Below, piece by piece: positions 1 through 14,036 of a stretch of DNA of 64,000 nt (its first letter is position 1; every line of letters starts with the position of its first letter). The notes beneath the pieces are model-generated. The model was not told where the DNA came from and did not search any database. It saw nothing but the letters and a program-made list of their open reading frames with translations. The translations under genes and the position numbers were made by a program. Source of the stretch: Stomorhina lunata (lineage: Eukaryota; Arthropoda; Insecta; Diptera; Rhiniidae); contig OW121741.1 in NCBI GenBank assembly GCA_933228675.1, positions 75,940,629-76,004,628 of the forward strand, in the 5' to 3' direction.

Positions 1-42
1 TAACCAAATTATCTTATAGTGAAAGAAAGATTAGAAAGATTA

Positions 43-1093
43 CACTGCTCTGCAGCCAAATCCTTCTTTTAATAAAACTATGTGGACTACATGGATTTTG
101 ATGCGCTAAACTCAGATCTGTTGTCGGTTTTTTCCATCAGATCTGGATTTATTTTTATGGGCGTGGCAAATTTTTCCCCTTAAATTAGTCAGGTGCGGAG
201 ACCTATTTCGTCCTAACTCGAGAACGACTCATCAGATTTTCAAAATTAAAACACTTAAAGATGCATAACAAAATTGCATTTGTTTTAGTCTAATTTAATC
301 TAATTATCGTTTTGGAGTTATTTAGAAATTAATGGAGAAAAAATTTTTTTTTCGTGCAAAATTCGTTTTTTTTTCAGGTTAAAAATGTTATTAAAAAAAA
401 GATAAAGTAAAATTTTTAACATTTTTCTAAGAGCTACATATCTTAAGAATAAAATAAGCTATAAACCATAAAAATCGGTTTAAAAATTATTACCAATTTA
501 CCAATTTTTATAAAAAATAATGTTGTATTTTAGCTTCATTACCTAATGAAATCTTATGGTCATATGTAAGGTTGGTTGCATTGCAATGTTGAGTATCTGC
601 GGTAAATTGGTAATAAAATTCACATTTTTAAACCGATTTTTATGGTTTATAGCTTATTCTATTCTTAAGATATGTAGCTCTTAGAAAAATGTTTTAAGTG
701 TCAAAATTTTACTTTATCTTTTTTTTAATTACATTTTTAACCCGAAAAAAATTACGAATTTAGCATGAAAAAAATTTTTTCTCCATTAATTTCTAAATAA
801 CTCCAAAACGATAAGAGATACAGAAAAATTACATTAGACTAAAATAAATGCAATTTTGTTATGCATCTTCAAGTGTTTTAATTTTGAAAATCGGATGAGT
901 CGTTCTCGAGTTAGGACGAAATAGGTCTCCGTACCTGACTAATTTAAGGGAAAAAATTTGCCACGCCCTTAAAAAAAATCCAGATCTGATGGAAAAAACC
1001 GACAACGGATCTGAGTTTAGCGCATCAAAATCCATATAGTCCGCATAGTTTTATTAAAAGGAAAGACAAAAAATGAATTTTTGCAGAGCAGTG
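43..1093. mobile_element. Foldback (long inverted repeat) element, non-autonomous
   Basis: Two long arms, about 43-502 and 600-1,093, are imperfect reverse complements. The outer ends read cactgctctgca on the left and tgcagagcagtg on the right. Landmarks such as gatgcgctaaa, cctatttcgtcctaactcgag and accataaaaatcggttt recur in mirror order. A spacer of about 98 bp (503-599) separates the arms. The trinucleotide TTA flanks both ends (40-42 and 1,094-1,096), which fits a 3-bp target duplication. CACTG ends with a 3-bp duplication recall CACTA/CMC-type elements, and a TTA duplication alone would also fit PIF/Harbinger, so the superfamily is unresolved. No transposase is present, so it would need a helper enzyme. 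The arms differ at scattered positions, so it is not a very recent insertion. Confidence 0.85.
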
Positions 1094-1237
1094 TTATCAG
1101 GCAAATTCATAATCAAAAGTTGTACACTAGCTGTGTAGAAAACACAGGCAGTGGATATTTAGACTGACTAAGTAAAAAAGACTTGATTTTACGAAGAATG
1201 TAACTAAAAATATCAACTCTGCAATTGTTTTTATAAT

Positions 1238-2033
1238 TATACCCTTCACCACCATAGGTGGAAAGGGTATATTGGGTTTGTGCTGATGTTTGTAAGGCAT
1301 AGAAATATTGGTCTGAGACCTACCTTTTTGTATACCAATCGACTTAAAATCACTCCCTGAGTTGTTTTAACGATGAACGTCCGGCTGGCTGGCCGATTAT
1401 CCATGTAAGTTTGTTATCACTCTACAGGTCGTAACTTTAAAGATAATTTTATGAAACTTGGCACAGGTTCATATTTTGGTCCAAGGACGATACCTATACT
1501 TTTTGGGCGAAATCGGATTACTACTTCGGGTACCTCAAATAGGGATGCCTTCCCGGAATAGAGTTTTTGGTCCTTAACAACCACAAATTTAGTTGTATTT
1601 TAATAATATTCTGCACAAATATTGCTTATCATAACCTTAATCAGTGTTCCTAATTTTGTAGAAATCGGGCCATATTTGACCATACCTCCCATACAAGACA
1701 CATTCTCAAAAGACGTTTATATACACATAAAAGCACAAAAACGTTTATAACTCTAAAGATAAATGCATTTGTTTACTCCAACTTTGCACAGATAAATATT
1801 TGCACAATAAATATTCGGTAACAAACGGTCCACAATTGACCCTAACTCCCATATCAGGCCCTTATCCGGAAATGATATAAATCTCGAAATTAAAAAAAAA
1901 AATAGCACATAGTTTATGTATTTATGTCTCTAAGACTTAAGGAAAACTTGTTTAATTGTTGGTCCATATTTGACCTTAGTTGCGAAGGGTATTATATAGG
2001 GGCTTGACCGACTATAGCTTTTCTTACTTGTTT
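1238..2033 (-). repeat. Interspersed fly repeat, copy A (mini-me/DINE-like)
   Basis: One end carries the hairpin-forming stretch ataccctt...aagggtat (1,238-1,271). The other end reads gaccgactatagc followed by ttcttacttgtt (2,008-2,033). The same ends recur at 28,230-29,030, 30,990-31,053 and 40,812-41,890. Internal phrases about missing reading frames, such as cacaattgaccctaactccc and gaacgtccggctggctgg, also recur in those copies. No coding sequence is visible. It resembles the microsatellite-bearing repeats of flies called mini-me or DINE/Helentron-like elements. That family name is from memory of published descriptions, not from a search. Confidence 0.6.
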
Positions 2034-4773
2034 TTTATTGAATTTTATTTAAAAAAAATGTTTGTGACGCCTTTAAATTATTGTAAGAAATAAAAAAAAT
2101 GGATAACAAGTTTTTTTTGTAAACTTTTTAAATTTTTTTTCAACAAAAAAACATAAAACAGCTGTTTCACAGTTGTTTTAACAAAATTAACCACTGTTTA
2201 TGTAGTTTTTAAGTACAAAATAACCACGGACTACAAAAAGTATTTTAAATAAAAGAGTAGATATGCACTGCACAACTTTTCATTATGAATTTGACTGTAT
2301 ATGGATATTCATCATAACTGACTATATGACTTTACAAATTTTTTAGTATAAACCTATCTAGATAGTTATATCTTCGAGAGAATACTGGAAGGTTATAAAT
2401 CATAACCAATCAGATATAGAAAATTATGTATATATACACATGGGTCCCCCGTATTTTACGAAAGTGCGAAACTGAACCCTACATTCCCCTAGAAATGTTT
2501 TACGTAACACAAAAACATGCTGTGCAATTGCTTCTTTAACAAGAGGAACACTTGCCGCATTCGCCCACAAAGTGTTAAACTTTTTTGTAAGGGAAAAACC
2601 TGATTTATAATTCTAAATAATAAAGTCTTTCTATAATATAACTAGTTCTACTTAGCTTTTTCATATTAGAAAATTATATTTTTTCTCAGGCCGTTTGAAA
2701 CCGTTTTTTTATAATTTTTTGAAAATTTTCTTTCACAAATATAACAAATAATGAATTTTTAATACAATACTGTTAAGGAGGACCAATTTTGGATTTATGG
2801 TTACGATATATTTACAAAGGCTGAGTCATTGGGCATCAAATTAGACCACCTCAGAAGTAAAAAAGCTTTTGGACCGTATAGATCTTTCAAATACTGCAAG
2901 ATGGTAAGATAAGCGAGAAAAAAACATGTCTAATTTACTATAATAACAAGTTATTTCATTTAAAAAATAAAAAAAAATCTTTTTTCTCCTTGACTTTTTT
3001 TAGTTTTTGACCCATTGTGTATTCGATATTAAGCCCATAATTTTTAAAAAATAAAAACCTACAGCCAACAATTTAGGAATCAAAAAAGTGAAAAAAGGTT
3101 TTAAATATCTTGAACCGTGTAGTGTTGAGGAATTTCCAAAATTAAATATTTTTCGCTGATCCAAATAAGTGCTTTTTGATCTCGAAAAGATGGTATCAAT
3201 TTTTCAGTTTTTACGAAGAAGTTTTCTTAGAACAGTTTAATCCAAAATTCAAGTTTCGCAAATATAACAAAAAAGTCAAGACGATTTTGCAACTTTCTGA
3301 AACGCAGTTATATAGCCCCATATATTCTCTTTAGATTTCAAAAATAAAAAGTAGCGCATCTGGTCCAAAGTTTAAGAGCCTATTTGTATGGGGAAAATGG
3401 GTTATTTTTTGTTTTGCGAAATTTAGACCAAAACTGAATAATTTTTACAAGGGAAAATAATAGAATATTAAAGAGAACTAACACAGTTTTATTTCAAATC
3501 GTGAAAGACGAAAATCCATAAGGTAGTTTAAAAGTTATTGCAGTTTTACCCTGAAAATTCATGTCCTTGAAAACGCGCCTAAGGATATGCACCAAAAATT
3601 ATATGTTGTAAACAAAGAAATTCCAAGGTTAGACATGATTTATTATTTAATGGCTTGTTACTAGTAAATAGTTCAGTTTTGTTTAAATATAATCAAATTT
3701 ACTTAGTTTTTTCATGTTGCAAAATGGTACATTTTTCTCAGGTCGGTTTCAAAAATCATTTTTTAATTTTTTTAAAATTTTGTTCAACAAATATTACAAA
3801 TTTAGAATTTGCTCTCCAGTATAATAAAACAGACAAATCGGAGAACAAAACCCAAAAAAATTAGGTCGATATATTAAACAGCTTTGCCGTACCTGCGACT
3901 TAAAATTTAGGAATTTCGCGAAAATTAAACTTTTTGGGCCAAATTCTGGTAGATGCTCAGTAAATTTTACTTATATTAAATTTTAACAAACAAAATAATT
4001 AATTTTATTGCTTAGTTTATGAAAAATCTATGCTGAAGGTTTTTTAATATTAGACGGGATTAACCCTTTCTTCACCGGGGTCAAATGTTCTACAGATTAC
4101 GCGTATATTAATATCGGCCGGTTATACAGAATATGAATTCAGTACATATGTACAAATTTTTCATATATTCATCTATTATTAAAAAAAGATTGAATCCGAT
4201 GTTTTCAAAAAACAAAACACCTAAAAATAACTCATCCAAATCCATTCCATCAAAATATTTCAAATATTTGCTTTATAAACCGTTACAATGAATTCGATTC
4301 ATTGTTCAACCCTTGCATTTTTTATCAGTTTTTTTTTTGTGATTCCGTCTTTAATCTTCTATTCGTTTTTTGACAAATGTTGTGTATGCGAAAGTGATAC
4401 ATCACCGTGATTGGCTAATTTGACAGTTGAGATATGAATAAATTTAAAATCCTTTAGCATTTGTACGAGTAAATAGATTTTGATTTTTTCCATTTATATG
4501 AAGTTAGACCAAAATATACAGAAACATTAAGTAAATCCTTTTTAAGCAGCTGAGATTATAACATGATTTGCAGAAAAACTGTGAATAAATAAAAAAACAG
4601 AACAAAACAATAGAAAAAACTTAATAAAAACGGAAGCACTATGGGACATCATCAAATCCTACAATTATTTTATACTTTTTTTTATTAGATCAAGGGTAAA
4701 AACTTAAATAACGAAGAATGATAACGATTATTAAACTAAATATTATTTCAAATCATTTAATTTCATATCAACC
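2034..4773. other. AT-rich intergenic DNA with an old direct duplication
   Basis: No convincing coding sequence is seen; the longest frame (3,655-3,864) is short, AT-rich and featureless. Two diverged direct copies are visible, about 2,575-2,775 and 3,620-3,830. They share acttagytttttcat, then ttttctcagg and a run ending caaatattacaaat or caaatataacaaat. The spacing is about 1.04 kb. The stretch runs directly into the 11-bp satellite. Confidence 0.5.
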
Positions 4774-7700
4774 AGACTATGACTAGACTATGACTAGACT
4801 ATGACTAGACTATGACTAGACTATGACTAGACTATGACTAGACTATGACTAGACTATGACTAGACTATGACTAGACTATGACTGGACTATGACTAGACTA
4901 TGACTAGACTATGACTAGACTATGACTAGACTATGACTAGACTATGACTAGACTATGACTAGACTATGACTAGACTATGACTAGACTATGACTAGACTAT
5001 GACTGGACTATGACTAGACTATGACTAGACTATGACTAGACTATGACTAGACTATGACTAGACTATGACTAGACTATGACTAGACTATGACTAGACTATG
5101 ACTAGACTATGACTAGACTATGACTAGACTATGACTAGACTATGACTAGACTATGACTAGACTATGACTAGACTATGACTAGACTATGACTAGACTATGA
5201 CCTAGACTATGACTAGACTATGACTAGACTATGACTAGACTATGACTAGACTATGACTAGACTATGACTAGACTATGACTGGACTATGACTAGACTATGA
5301 CTAGACTATGACTAGACTATGACTAGACTATGACTAGACTATGACTAGACTATGACTAGACTATGACTAGACTATGACTAGACTATGACTAGACTATGAC
5401 TAGACTATGACTAGACTATGACTAGACTATGACTAGACTATGACTAGACTATGACTGGACTATGACTAGACTATGACTAGACTATGACTAGACTATGACT
5501 AGACTATGACAAGACTATGACTAGACTATGACTAGACTATGACTAGACTATGACTAGACTATGACTAGACTATGACTAGACTATGACTAGACTATGACTA
5601 GACTATGACTAGACTATGACTAGACTATGACTAGACTATGACTAGACTATGACTAGACTATGACTAGACTATGACTAGACTATGACTAGACTATGACTAG
5701 ACTATGACTAGACTATGACTGGACTATGACTAGACTATGACTAGACTATGACTAGACTATGACTAGACTATGACTAGACTATGACTAGACTATGACTAGA
5801 CTATGACTAGACTATGACTGGACTATGACTAGACTATGACTAGACTATGACTAGACTATGACTAGACTATGACTAGACTATGACTAGACTATGACTAGAC
5901 TATGACTAGACTATGACTAGACTATGACTAGACTATGACTAGACTATGACTAGACTATGACTAGACTATGACTAGACTATGACTAGACTATGACTAGACT
6001 ATGACTAGACTATGACTAGACTATGACTAGACTATGACTAGACTATGACTAGACTATGACTAGACTATGACTAGACTATGACTAGACTATGACTAGACTA
6101 TGACTAGACTATGACTAGACTATGACTAGACTATGACTAGACTATGACTAGACTATGACTAGACTATGACTAGACTATGACTAGACTATGACTAGACTAT
6201 GACTAGACTATGACTAGACTATGACTAGACTATGACTAGACTATGACTAGACTATGACTAGACTATGACTAGACTATGACTGGACTATGACTAGACTATG
6301 ACTAGACTATGACTAGACTATGACTAGACTATGACAAGACTATGACTAGACTATGACTAGACTATGACTAGACTATGACTAGACTATGACTAGACTATGA
6401 CTAGACTATGACTAGACTATGACTAGACTATGACTAGACTATGACTAGACTATGACTGGACTATGACTAGACTATGACTAGACTATGACTAGACTATGAC
6501 TAGACTATGACTAGACTATGACTAGACTATGACTAGACTATGACTAGACTATGACTAGACTATGACTAGACTATGACTAGACTATGACTAGACTATGACT
6601 AGACTATGACTAGACTATGACTAGACTATGACTAGACTATGACTAGACTATGACTAGACTATGACTAGACTATGACTAGACTATGACTAGACTATGACTA
6701 GACTATGACTAGACTATGACTAGACTATGACTGGACTATGACTAGACTATGACTAGACTATGACTAGACTATGACTAGACTATGACTAGACTATGACTAG
6801 ACTATGACTAGACTATGACTAGACTATGACTAGACTATGACTAGACTATGACTAGACTATGACTGGACTATGACTAGACTATGACTAGACTATGACTAGA
6901 CTATGACTAGACTATGACTAGACTATGACTAGACTATGACTAGACTATGACTAGACTATGACTAGACTATGACTAGACTATGACTAGACTATGACTAGAC
7001 TATGACTAGACTATGACTAGACTATGACTAGACTATGACTAGACTATGACTAGACTATGACTGGACTATGACTAGACTATGACTAGACTATGACTAGACT
7101 ATGACTAGACTATGACTAGACTATGACTAGACTATGACTAGACTATGACTAGACTATGACTAGACTATGACTAGACTATGACTAGACTATGACTAGACTA
7201 TGACTAGACTATGACTAGACTATGACTAGACTATGACTAGACTATGACTAGACTATGACTAGACTATGACTAGACTATGACTAGACTATGACTAGACTAT
7301 GACTAGACTATGACTAGACTATGACTAGACTATGACTAGACTATGACTAGACTATGACTAGACTATGACTAGACTATGACTGGACTATGACTAGACTATG
7401 ACTAGACTATGACTAGACTATGACTAGACTATGACTAGACTATGACTAGACTATGACTAGACTATGACTAGACTATGACTAGACTATGACTAGACTATGA
7501 CTAGACTATGACTAGACTATGACTAGACTATGACTAGACTATGACTAGACTATGACTGGACTATGACTAGACTATGACTAGACTATGACTAGACTATGAC
7601 TAGACTATGACAAGACTATGACTAGACTATGACTAGACTATGACTAGACTATGACTAGACTATGACTAGACTATGACTAGACTATGACTAGACTATGACT

Positions 7701-10700
7701 AGACTATGACTAGACTATGACTAGACTATGACTAGACTATGACTAGACTATGACTAGACTATGACTAGACTATGACTAGACTATGACTAGACTATGACTA
7801 GACTATGACTAGACTATGACTAGACTATGACTAGACTATGACTAGACTATGACTAGACTATGACTAGACTATGACTAGACTATGACTAGACTATGACTAG
7901 ACTATGACTAGACTATGACTAGACTATGACTAGACTATGACTAGACTATGACTAGACTATGACTAGACTATGACTAGACTATGACTAGACTATGACTAGA
8001 CTATGACTAGACTATGACTAGACTATGACTAGACTATGACTAGACTATGACTAGACTATGACTAGACTATGACTAGACTATGACTAGACTATGACTAGAC
8101 TATGACTAGACTATGACTAGACTATGACTAGACTATGACTAGACTATGACTAGACTATGACTAGACTATGACTAGACTATGACTAGACTATGACTAGACT
8201 ATGACTAGACTATGACTAGACTATGACTAGACTATGACTAGACTATGACTAGACTATGACTAGACTATGACTAGACTATGACTAGACTATGACTAGACTA
8301 TGACTAGACTATGACTAGACTATGACTAGACTATGACTAGACTATGACTAGACTATGACTAGACTATGACTAGACTATGACTAGACTATGACTAGACTAT
8401 GACTAGACTATGACTAGACTATGACTAGACTATGACTAGACTATGACTAGACTATGACTAGACTATGACTAGACTATGACTAGACTATGACTAGACTATG
8501 ACTAGACTATGACTAGACTATGACTAGACTATGACTAGACTATGACTAGACTATGACTAGACTATGACTAGACTATGACTAGACTATGACTAGACTATGA
8601 CTAGACTATGACTAGACTATGACTAGACTATGACTAGACTATGACTAGACTATGACTAGACTATGACTAGACTATGACTAGACTATGACTAGACTATGAC
8701 TAGACTATGACTAGACTATGACTAGACTATGACTAGACTATGACTAGACTATGACTAGACTATGACTAGACTATGACTAGACTATGACTAGACTATGACT
8801 AGACTATGACTAGACTATGACTAGACTATGACTAGACTATGACTAGACTATGACTAGACTATGACTAGACTATGACTAGACTATGACTAGACTATGACTA
8901 GACTATGACTAGACTATGACTAGACTATGACTAGACTATGACTAGACTATGACTAGACTATGACTAGACTATGACTAGACTATGACTAGACTATGACTAG
9001 ACTATGACTAGACTATGACTAGACTATGACTAGACTATGACTAGACTATGACTAGACTATGACTAGACTATGACTAGACTATGACTAGACTATGACTAGA
9101 CTATGACTAGACTATGACTAGACTATGACTAGACTATGACTAGACTATGACTAGACTATGACTAGACTATGACTAGACTATGACTAGACTATGACTAGAC
9201 TATGACTAGACTATGACTAGACTATGACTAGACTATGACTAGACTATGACTAGACTATGACTAGACTATGACTAGACTATGACTAGACTATGACTAGACT
9301 ATGACTAGACTATGACTAGACTATGACTAGACTATGACTAGACTATGACTAGACTATGACTAGACTATGACTAGACTATGACTAGACTATGACTAGACTA
9401 TGACTAGACTATGACTAGACTATGACTAGACTATGACTAGCTATGACTAGACTATGACTAGACTATGACTAGACTATGACTAGACTATGACTAGACTATG
9501 ACTAGACTATGACTAGACTAGACTATGACTAGACTATGACTAGACTATGACTAGACTATGACTAGACTATGACTAGACTATGACTAGACTATGACTAGAC
9601 TATGACTAGACTATGACTAGACTATGACTAGACTATGACTAGACTATGACTAGGACTATGACTAGACTATGACTAGACTATGACTAGACTATGACTAGAC
9701 TATGACTAGACTATGACTAGACTATGACTAGACTATGACTAGACTATGACTAGACTATGACTAGACTATGACTAGACTATGACTAGACTATGACTAGACT
9801 ATGACTAGACTATGACTAGACTATGACTAGACTATGACTAGACTATGACTAGACTATGACTAGACTATGACTAGACTATGACTAGACTATGACTAGACTA
9901 TGACTAGACTATGACTAGACTATGACTAGACTATGACTAGACTATGACTAGACTATGACTAGACTATGACTAGACTATGACTAGACTATGACTAGACTAT
10001 GACTAGACTATGACTAGACTATGACTAGACTATGACTAGACTATGACTAGACTATGACTAGACTATGACTAGACTATGACTAGACTATGACTAGACTATG
10101 ACTAGACTATGACTAGACTATGACTAGACTATGACTAGACTATGACTAGACTATGACTAGACTATGACTAGACTATGACTAGACTATGACTAGACTATGA
10201 CTAGACTATGACTAGACTATGACTAGACTATGACTAGACTATGACTAGACTATGACTAGACTATGACTAGACTATGACTAGACTATGACTAGACTATGAC
10301 TAGACTATGACTAGACTATGACTAGACTATGACTAGACTATGACTAGACTATGACTAGACTATGACTAGACTATGACTAGACTATGACTAGACTATGACT
10401 AGACTATGACTAGACTATGACTAGACTATGACTAGACTATGACTAGACTATGACTAGACTATGACTAGACTATGACTAGACTATGACTAGACTATGACTA
10501 GACTATGACTAGACTATGACTAGACTATGACTAGACTATGACTAGACTATGACTAGACTATGACTAGACTATGACTAGACTATGACTAGACTATGACTAG
10601 ACTATGACTAGACTATGACTAGACTATGACTAGACTATGACTAGACTATGACTAGACTATGACTAGACTATGACTAGACTATGACTAGACTATGACTAGA

Positions 10701-12740
10701 CTATGACTAGACTATGACTAGACTATGACTAGACTATGACTAGACTATGACTAGACTATGACTAGACTATGACTAGACTATGACTAGACTATGACTAGAC
10801 TATGACTAGACTATGACTAGACTATGACTAGACTATGACTAGACTATGACTAGACTATGACTAGACTATGACTAGACTATGACTAGACTATGACTAGACT
10901 ATGACTAGACTATGACTAGACTATGACTAGACTATGACTAGACTATGACTAGACTATGACTAGACTATGACTAGACTATGACTAGACTATGACTAGACTA
11001 TGACTAGACTATGACTAGACTATGACTAGACTATGACTAGACTATGACTAGACTATGACTAGACTATGACTAGACTATGACTAGACTATGACTAGACTAT
11101 GACTAGACTATGACTAGACTATGACTAGACTATGACTAGACTATGACTAGACTATGACTAGACTATGACTAGACTATGACTAGACTATGACTAGACTATG
11201 ACTAGACTATGACTAGACTATGACTAGACTATGACTAGACTATGACTAGACTATGACTAGACTATGACTAGACTATGACTAGACTATGACTAGACTATGA
11301 CTAGACTATGACTAGACTATGACTAGACTATGACTAGACTATGACTAGACTATGACTAGACTATGACTAGACTATGACTAGACTATGACTAGACTATGAC
11401 TAGACTATGACTAGACTATGACTAGACTATGACTAGACTATGACTAGACTATGACTAGACTATGACTAGACTATGACTAGACTATGACTAGACTATGACT
11501 AGACTATGACTAGACTATGACTAGACTATGACTAGACTATGACTAGACTATGACTAGACTATGACTAGACTATGACTAGACTATGACTAGACTATGACTA
11601 GACTATGACTAGACTATGACTAGACTATGACTAGACTATGACTAGACTATGACTAGACTATGACTAGACTATGACTAGACTATGACTAGACTATGACTAG
11701 ACTATGACTAGACTATGACTAGACTATGACTAGACTATGACTAGACTATGACTAGACTATGACTAGACTATGACTAGACTATGACTAGACTATGACTAGA
11801 CTATGACTAGACTATGACTAGACTATGACTAGACTATGACTAGACTATGACTAGACTATGACTAGACTATGACTAGACTATGACTAGACTATGACTAGAC
11901 TATGACTAGACTATGACTAGACTATGACTAGACTATGACTAGACTATGACTAGACTATGACTAGACTATGACTAGACTATGACTAGACTATGACTAGACT
12001 ATGACTAGACTATGACTAGACTATGACTAGACTATGACTAGACTATGACTAGACTATGACTAGACTATGACTAGACTATGACTAGACTATGACTAGACTA
12101 TGACTAGACTATGACTAGACTATGACTAGACTATGACTAGACTATGACTAGACTATGACTAGACTATGACTAGACTATGACTAGACTATGACTAGACTAT
12201 GACTAGACTATGACTAGACTATGACTAGACTATGACTAGACTATGACTAGACTATGACTAGACTATGACTAGACTATGACTAGACTATGACTAGACTATG
12301 ACTAGACTATGACTAGACTATGACTAGACTATGACTAGACTATGACTAGACTATGACTAGACTATGACTAGACTATGACTAGACTATGACTAGACTATGA
12401 CTAGACTATGACTAGACTATGACTAGACTATGACTAGACTATGACTAGACTATGACTAGACTATGACTAGACTATGACTAGACTATGACTAGACTATGAC
12501 TAGACTATGACTAGACTATGACTAGACTATGACTAGACTATGACTAGACTATGACTAGACTATGACTAGACTATGACTAGACTATGACTAGACTATGACT
12601 AGACTATGACTAGACTATGACTAGACTATGACTAGACTATGACTAGACTATGACTAGACTATGACTAGACTATGACTAGACTATGACTAGACTATGACTA
12701 GACTATGACTAGACTATGACTAGACTATGACTAGACTATG
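4774..12740. repeat. 11-bp satellite array (unit actagactatg), about 724 copies
   Basis: The unit actagactatg repeats head to tail for about 8 kb. The first 2.8 kb carry scattered variants: ctggactatg at about a dozen places, and gacaagactatg at 5,510, 6,335 and 7,611. From 7,620 to the end the array is almost perfectly uniform, with only small slips near 9,440, 9,518 and 9,652. There is also a 1-base insertion near 5,201. Because the period is 11 and the unit contains TGA and TAG, every frame on both strands is closed. The same unit forms a second array at 50,567-53,358. Confidence 0.98.
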
Positions 12741-14036
12741 TCTAAACTAGTTTAAACAAAATATCTTTTATATTACCCTATTTATGTGTAAATTGCTTAA
12801 AATAACTATTGAAAACTTCTTCGACAGCTACGAAAGGTAATTTTTACACATTCAACAATTTCAAGCTGACACTCTACAACGAATATTGCGTGCCATGCCG
12901 AGATATGTTATTGAAAACTAAAAATAATATATCGATTCGAAACAATTGTCGAAGAGATAAAATAAAATAATGATAATATGCCAAAAACGAAATATAATTG
13001 ATGTGCGTGTGTATTTAACTTGAACCTGAAACTGCTGAGGACGAAATCGAAAAAAAAGAATTAATTTTTCCATAAAGCAAATTAAGTTCAAAAATCATCA
13101 CACTACACCATGAGTACGAGACTAAGTTCTTTCCCAACAAACATTTTCATTGCGATAGCCTGATTGAATGGACTTTAAAGCGATCATTTTTATACTTAGT
13201 TTAGCTTTTGGATTTTCTTAAGAAAAAGAATGTACAATTTCTAGAGATTCGGGAGTGGCTTATTTGATATTTCTTTTGATATTAGATTATTTCTGCATTA
13301 CATACTTGAAATTTGTTCAAGATTTTGATAGATTTTCCGCAATTCCAAATGCTACCTTATAGTAGAGACTCAGAAAATTAAATAATCAGTTCAATATCGT
13401 ATAAGTATTAATTTGTTTTGATGTTGCACGCGTGCGCACGAATGTTCGAAAGACAACCTGCTGTGCTGCTGTGTACTAAACGAGTTGTATTGTACAACAT
13501 ACAACACAACATCTTCTCGTCGTATCGTATGCAATAGAAACACCACTAAAGAACTGAACAACATTAATAACATTCACTTACATAATACAACAAAACATAT
13601 GGCATTTTACAAAATTTATAGAATCATGTTAAATATTTTGTTAATACAAACGAAAGAACATATGAATAAACAAATGTTCGAGATCATATATACGACTCAA
13701 ATACATACAATACTATATAATAGCAAATACGAAAAAAAAACGATGGGGCATGCAACACAATCAGTGCTGACACAAATGTGAAATATTGGCACGTAACAAA
13801 GTGGTTGAAAGCAATGACGACGGACGACACTACAAATGTTTTTTGTACCATTTCAACATCTGAGTCACGTGAGTCAAAAAAAACGGATATGTTATATGTT
13901 TTTTTTAGCGAAATAATATTTAATTTTGGGGGAACTGAAGATGAATTATTTTTTTTTTGTTTTTTAATTTAGTTGCAAAGATTGTACAATTGTATTTTTT
14001 TGATACATTTTAAACCTGATAAGTACCGTGTCCCAC
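12741..14036. other. Unique AT-rich spacer between the 11-bp and 31-bp satellites
   Basis: The sequence is non-repetitive. Short frames at 13,485-13,781 (+), 13,778-13,972 (+) and 13,391-13,573 (-) overlap or abut, have composition typical of AT-rich noncoding DNA and show no recognisable domain. CAA/ACA-rich runs near 13,490-13,600 could be transcribed leader or intron sequence of a fly gene, but nothing in the sequence establishes this. No RNA gene was recognised. Confidence 0.5.

Noticed and set aside
4774..12740. Telomeric or subtelomeric repeat
   Set aside because: The 11-bp unit is internal, flanked by unique DNA on both sides, and does not resemble known insect telomere repeats or fly telomeric retroelements.
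13485..13972. Two adjoining plus-strand frames as a small gene
   Set aside because: AT-rich, no motif, different phases, and an overlapping minus-strand frame of equal quality.
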